Shown here: in pieces, positions 60,860 to 64,000 of the stretch
Layout of the letters: each line of letters starts with the position of its first letter
Position numbering within the stretch: position 1 is the stretch's first letter
Assembly: GCA_030062745.1 (NCBI GenBank)
Contig: CP099848.1
Coordinates: forward strand, 2,323,501-2,387,500
Direction of reading: 5' to 3'
Origin: Capitulum mitella
Lineage: Eukaryota > Arthropoda > Thecostraca > Pollicipedomorpha > Pollicipedidae
Length of the DNA stretch: 64,000 nucleotides
Translations under genes and position numbers: made by a program
Notes under the pieces: model-generated
Told to the model about the DNA's origin: nothing
What the model saw: the letters and a program-made list of their open reading frames with translations, nothing else
The model's database searches: none

Positions 60860-62752
60860 CGGCCTCCACTGGCTCCTCCGGCCGCCTCCTCCTCCTCCGG
60901 CGCGCCGTCCGCCGCCCGGTCACGTGACTCCGCGTCGGCCGGCGCGCGGCGGTCACGTGACGGCGGTGCAGCCTGCAACGCGACCCGCGGGCGCGCCGGA
61001 CGCCGCCAGTTCCCGGCGGACGTGCCAGCTGACCGGGACGCCTCCGAGCCGGCGCCGACGGAGCAGGGAACAGGGACGCACTGGTTCAGGAAATCCGAGA
61101 ACCAGTTGGTGGTTCTGGTTGACCGGGGCTCCGTTGACCGATTCGTAATCGTCGGCGTGATTCATCGGTGGTCGTAATCTCGACGTTATGCGCCCAAACT
61201 GCATTGTGCAGTTAAATGGGCTGACGTAAGCAAATCCGAAAGAAACAGCGGTCCCGGAAGAAGTTCTCCACGATGTCGTCTACATACACGAGTTGCACAA
61301 CGCAAAGGTCAACGGGTGCAATTTGCCAGTGATCGTCAGTCGGAGTGTTCCGAATGTCCGGGTCACTAAAAATTCGGAACGCTCCTCGAAAAAAGAACAT
61401 AACAGTAGAAGGTGGTCTGTAGGATCAATATGTCCATTGTGACACTTTGAAGCAGCTGCATCTAAAACCTTTGGCGGACACCGAATTTTTAAAACCTTTT
61501 CGTATACACTGTCGCCAGTTTGATCGAAGCCAGTGTCTCCTAACAAACTAAATGCAGCTAATTTCCTTGTCTACCCTTCTCTATCAATCGACTGAAGGGA
61601 GCAAAAAAGGCTCAAATGCACTAGATGGGTGACGTACCTAAGGATGTGTTCATGTCTCAATACCAGAAAAAAGTGCCGGAGGGATTCTGCCTAATTATCG
61701 TAAATAGAATTAAACAGATTCATTGCACAACAAAACACCATTCAGCGCAAAAATTTCGTACGGTATCAGGACGGCCTGATGTGGTAAAGGTCTGGGAAAC
61801 ATTTGCGAAACTATTCCAGCATCACGGTCCTAAGCCCGAGAATTAAAGACCGCAGAGGGTAGACGCATTTGGCTCAGAGTTAAACGTTGCAGAACGCCAA
61901 ACCGCACCCATAACGCAAACGGCGTTTTGATGTTAGAATGCATTTCCCCTTCAAGCAGGAGGCAAGAAATGAATAATAAAATCAACTGTTCAGTTTATTT
62001 CCTACGGCGGACTTGCAACAGCAGCATGTAATCAAAATGTGCACACGATTGTAAAACACACGAAATGCTTCTAGGTTTTGAACACGTTGCTGATTTCAAA
62101 CACAGAATTACAGCAATTAAGTTCAACGATAGCAAGCATTTGGGCAGAACAAAGCCTAGTAAGGAATCCTTCATTAACATCGGTAGATGATGCAGAACGT
62201 CTATTTGAGCAGGAGCAGTAGCAATGGAGCAATCAGACACGACAGCAGCAAATCATTGCCTGACAATTAGAACTTGTTTCCAGGAAATCGTCTCACTGCA
62301 ACTCCGCTACTTCAAAACGATGCCGGTCTAACCAAGTGCGGAGCCTACCATTTCCGGGAGCAATACTCAGCGTGAACGATTAGCCTTTTCAATGACGCAG
62401 CGATTTATTCAGCAGCTTCCGCTCCTTTACACGAAATGCTGTTTGAACAAGCCAGAAGGAACCAGCCGCACTGGCATTGCCCGTTGAATGACGATGCAGC
62501 CGTTCTTGAAGCTGAAATCTGTGCCTATTTGACGAAGTGATCACACTGGTCATTCGCACATAGCGATGATCTCTCAGAGCAAAAGCCAAATTACCGGATT
62601 TCGTGCTGTGGTAATGACCGATGATATTGTACATACCCGCAGGTCACACTTGACAAGGGCACTGGAGGTCCAAACTGATGGTAACACGGTGCAGCCCGGC
62701 AGCACTAATGCCATCTAACTCCTCCAAAATGATCACAGGTAGCGCTGGTATC
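60860..62752. other. Gene-free stretch
   Basis: 60860-61080 is GC-rich and CpG-rich and may be the promoter of the candidate exon just described. The rest has short frames and no recognised gene. Confidence 0.4.
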
Positions 62753-62898
62753 TCATCCAACCATCGGCGCCACAAATTCGACAAAAGAGGGCGCTACGTA
62801 ATAGAGCAGCGAGAGGCCCAACACCTTGACGACGCTGAACGCCACCGACCCGCCGAATATCCATAAACCCTGCTCGAACGATATCGGCTTCACCTCTA
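62753..62898 (-). CDS. Possible terminal exon encoding a single membrane segment
   Basis: After an acceptor GCTCGGTTCCAG (AG at 62900-62899) the minus strand is open for 47 codons to a TGA. It reads EVKPISFEQG, a hydrophobic stretch (LWIFGGSVAFSVVKVLGLSL), then LYYVAPSFVEFVAPMVG. Residues 11-33 would span a membrane. Codon choice and hydrophobic pattern look real, but I do not recognise the family and no upstream exon was found on this strand before the window ends. Confidence 0.4.
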
Positions 62899-64000
62899 CT
62901 GGAACCGAGCGCCCCGATCGGTTCCGCGTTAAAGTCGGCGCACTTGAGCTTCTCCGTTCTGCCGCCAGGTGGGCGCGCAGTTCCTTGCTGGTCCCTGCTG
63001 ACACGCTGTCGTGCTTACGAGGCGCGTGTTCTAAACCTGGAGTGCGGCCGAGACGTTTTCGACTTCATGTCTGAAAAGGAGAGCAGGTTCTTGTTACCAT
63101 CGAGAAGCGGACCGATGGGTCGTATTGAACTCCGATGTTGTACGCTGTGCAATGCACTATGGGCGAATTTGCCCGTAGCGCTTCAATGACACAGTCCTGG
63201 CATTATGAGTCATAGTGCATTGAGTTCGCATCAGCGTAATAGACGATCAGCATTTTACGATATGTGGCGCCGCAGGGATGCATGTGAAAGATGACTTCCT
63301 TTCTCCCTACAATGCCCGTAACGTTTACAGAAACTGCAAATGATCAAGCCACCAATTGATCCGGGTTTGTTATCTGGGCGTTTGTGCATTTTGACAAAGC
63401 GCAAATGACTATCTAGAGTTCGTATTCTTGTGCATTCGCGAGGAAAAATGTATCTTAGTTTACCTGAACCGCATTAAGCATGGCAGACCAAAATATCATT
63501 ACTATCGTGAAGCTACAGGGGTACTGGGTACTCTCGTGTAAGAGGAAATTAATGCATGATGCACTAACGCGGAAGGGTCTAACGCGTTAAAAAGCATCCG
63601 CGTGACTTTGTCCGACTCTGACTCTGTTTTGCGTGTCACGTTTTGTCGCATGTTTTTGTACTGAACTGTGCTGCTTTCCCAGACACCCTCGACGTTTAAC
63701 AAGGAGCTACCCGGCAGCAGCAGTGGCCGCGTGTGCCGTTTCCTTGGCGTCGGCCGGCGGCAGACCTCTGCAGCAATGCTGATGAGGCGGGTCTGGGTCT
63801 GCGGGCGGGTCTGTCGACCCTCTGCAGAAATGCCGATCATGATGGAGGACCGGCGACTGCGCGCGGCCGAGAGGCGGCTCTCGGTCCGGCTAACGGTCTG
63901 CGCGCTGTAAAATCGCCGAACGCCAGCCGGCGCGTGAGCCGAGAACGTTTTTCGCAGCTCGCCGCACCTCCTCGTGAACAAAGCGGTGTCCCCGCACCAT
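62899..64000. other. Window end, no gene assigned
   Basis: Upstream exons of the possible membrane-protein gene should lie here or beyond the window. The GC-rich section 63690-63910 contains two similar GCATTTCTGCAG/GCATTGCTGCAG segments on the minus strand, about 55 bases apart, without a defensible coding exon. Confidence 0.35.

Overview
This is a gene-poor stretch of an animal nuclear genome, almost certainly an arthropod. The evidence is spliced genes with GT/AG introns, an RR-1 chitin-binding cuticle protein, an arthropod-style GPI-anchored Ly6 protein, and genes for CREG and the SWI/SNF subunit Snr1. A crustacean is my guess from the GC-rich exons and gene families; the sequence does not prove it. 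I saw no viral genome, bacterial operon, CRISPR array, rRNA or convincing tRNA.

Layout. At 3998-5366 (+) lies a three-exon RR-1 cuticle gene with a TATA box. From 8.4 to 10.8 kb there is degenerate satellite DNA cut by MITE-like elements. At 14696-17214 (-) lies a four-exon Ly6/uPAR gene. A Tc1/mariner-type transposase relic sits at 19.3-19.8 kb. At 21774-23103 (+) lies a CREG-type gene with a long His/Asp/Arg-rich repeat N-terminus and a frame break. A rearranged Tc1-like element occupies 24.3-26.1 kb inside a ~50-bp minisatellite, followed by another MITE copy and a decayed BED-finger relic. From 29 to 40 kb there is mostly repeat DNA. At 41026-47349 (+) lies the complete nine-exon Snr1/SMARCB1 gene (373 aa). 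At 48407-52718 (-) lies a secreted acidic, SG-dipeptide-rich protein with a C-terminal CUB domain; its first exon is not securely located. From 54 to 64 kb there is simple sequence, a minisatellite and a few isolated exon-like segments.

The genes do not form a pathway. Three are secreted or cell-surface products (cuticle, Ly6, CUB protein), CREG is a secretory/lysosomal glycoprotein, and Snr1 is a nuclear chromatin remodeller. Exon models were built by hand from splice consensus, reading phase and family similarity recalled from memory; no alignment or RNA data were available.

The most interesting pattern is structural. In three unrelated genes the segment around a real 3' splice site is tandemly duplicated, so extra acceptor-like sites lie upstream of the true exon: about 3 x 56 bp in the cuticle gene, 2 x 42 bp in frame in Ly6, and 6 x 66 bp in Snr1. 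Snr1 also carries a copied donor in its last intron. The CREG and CUB genes each contain one apparent +1 frame break in GC-rich sequence, which may be assembly error. I found no convincing new multi-gene system.
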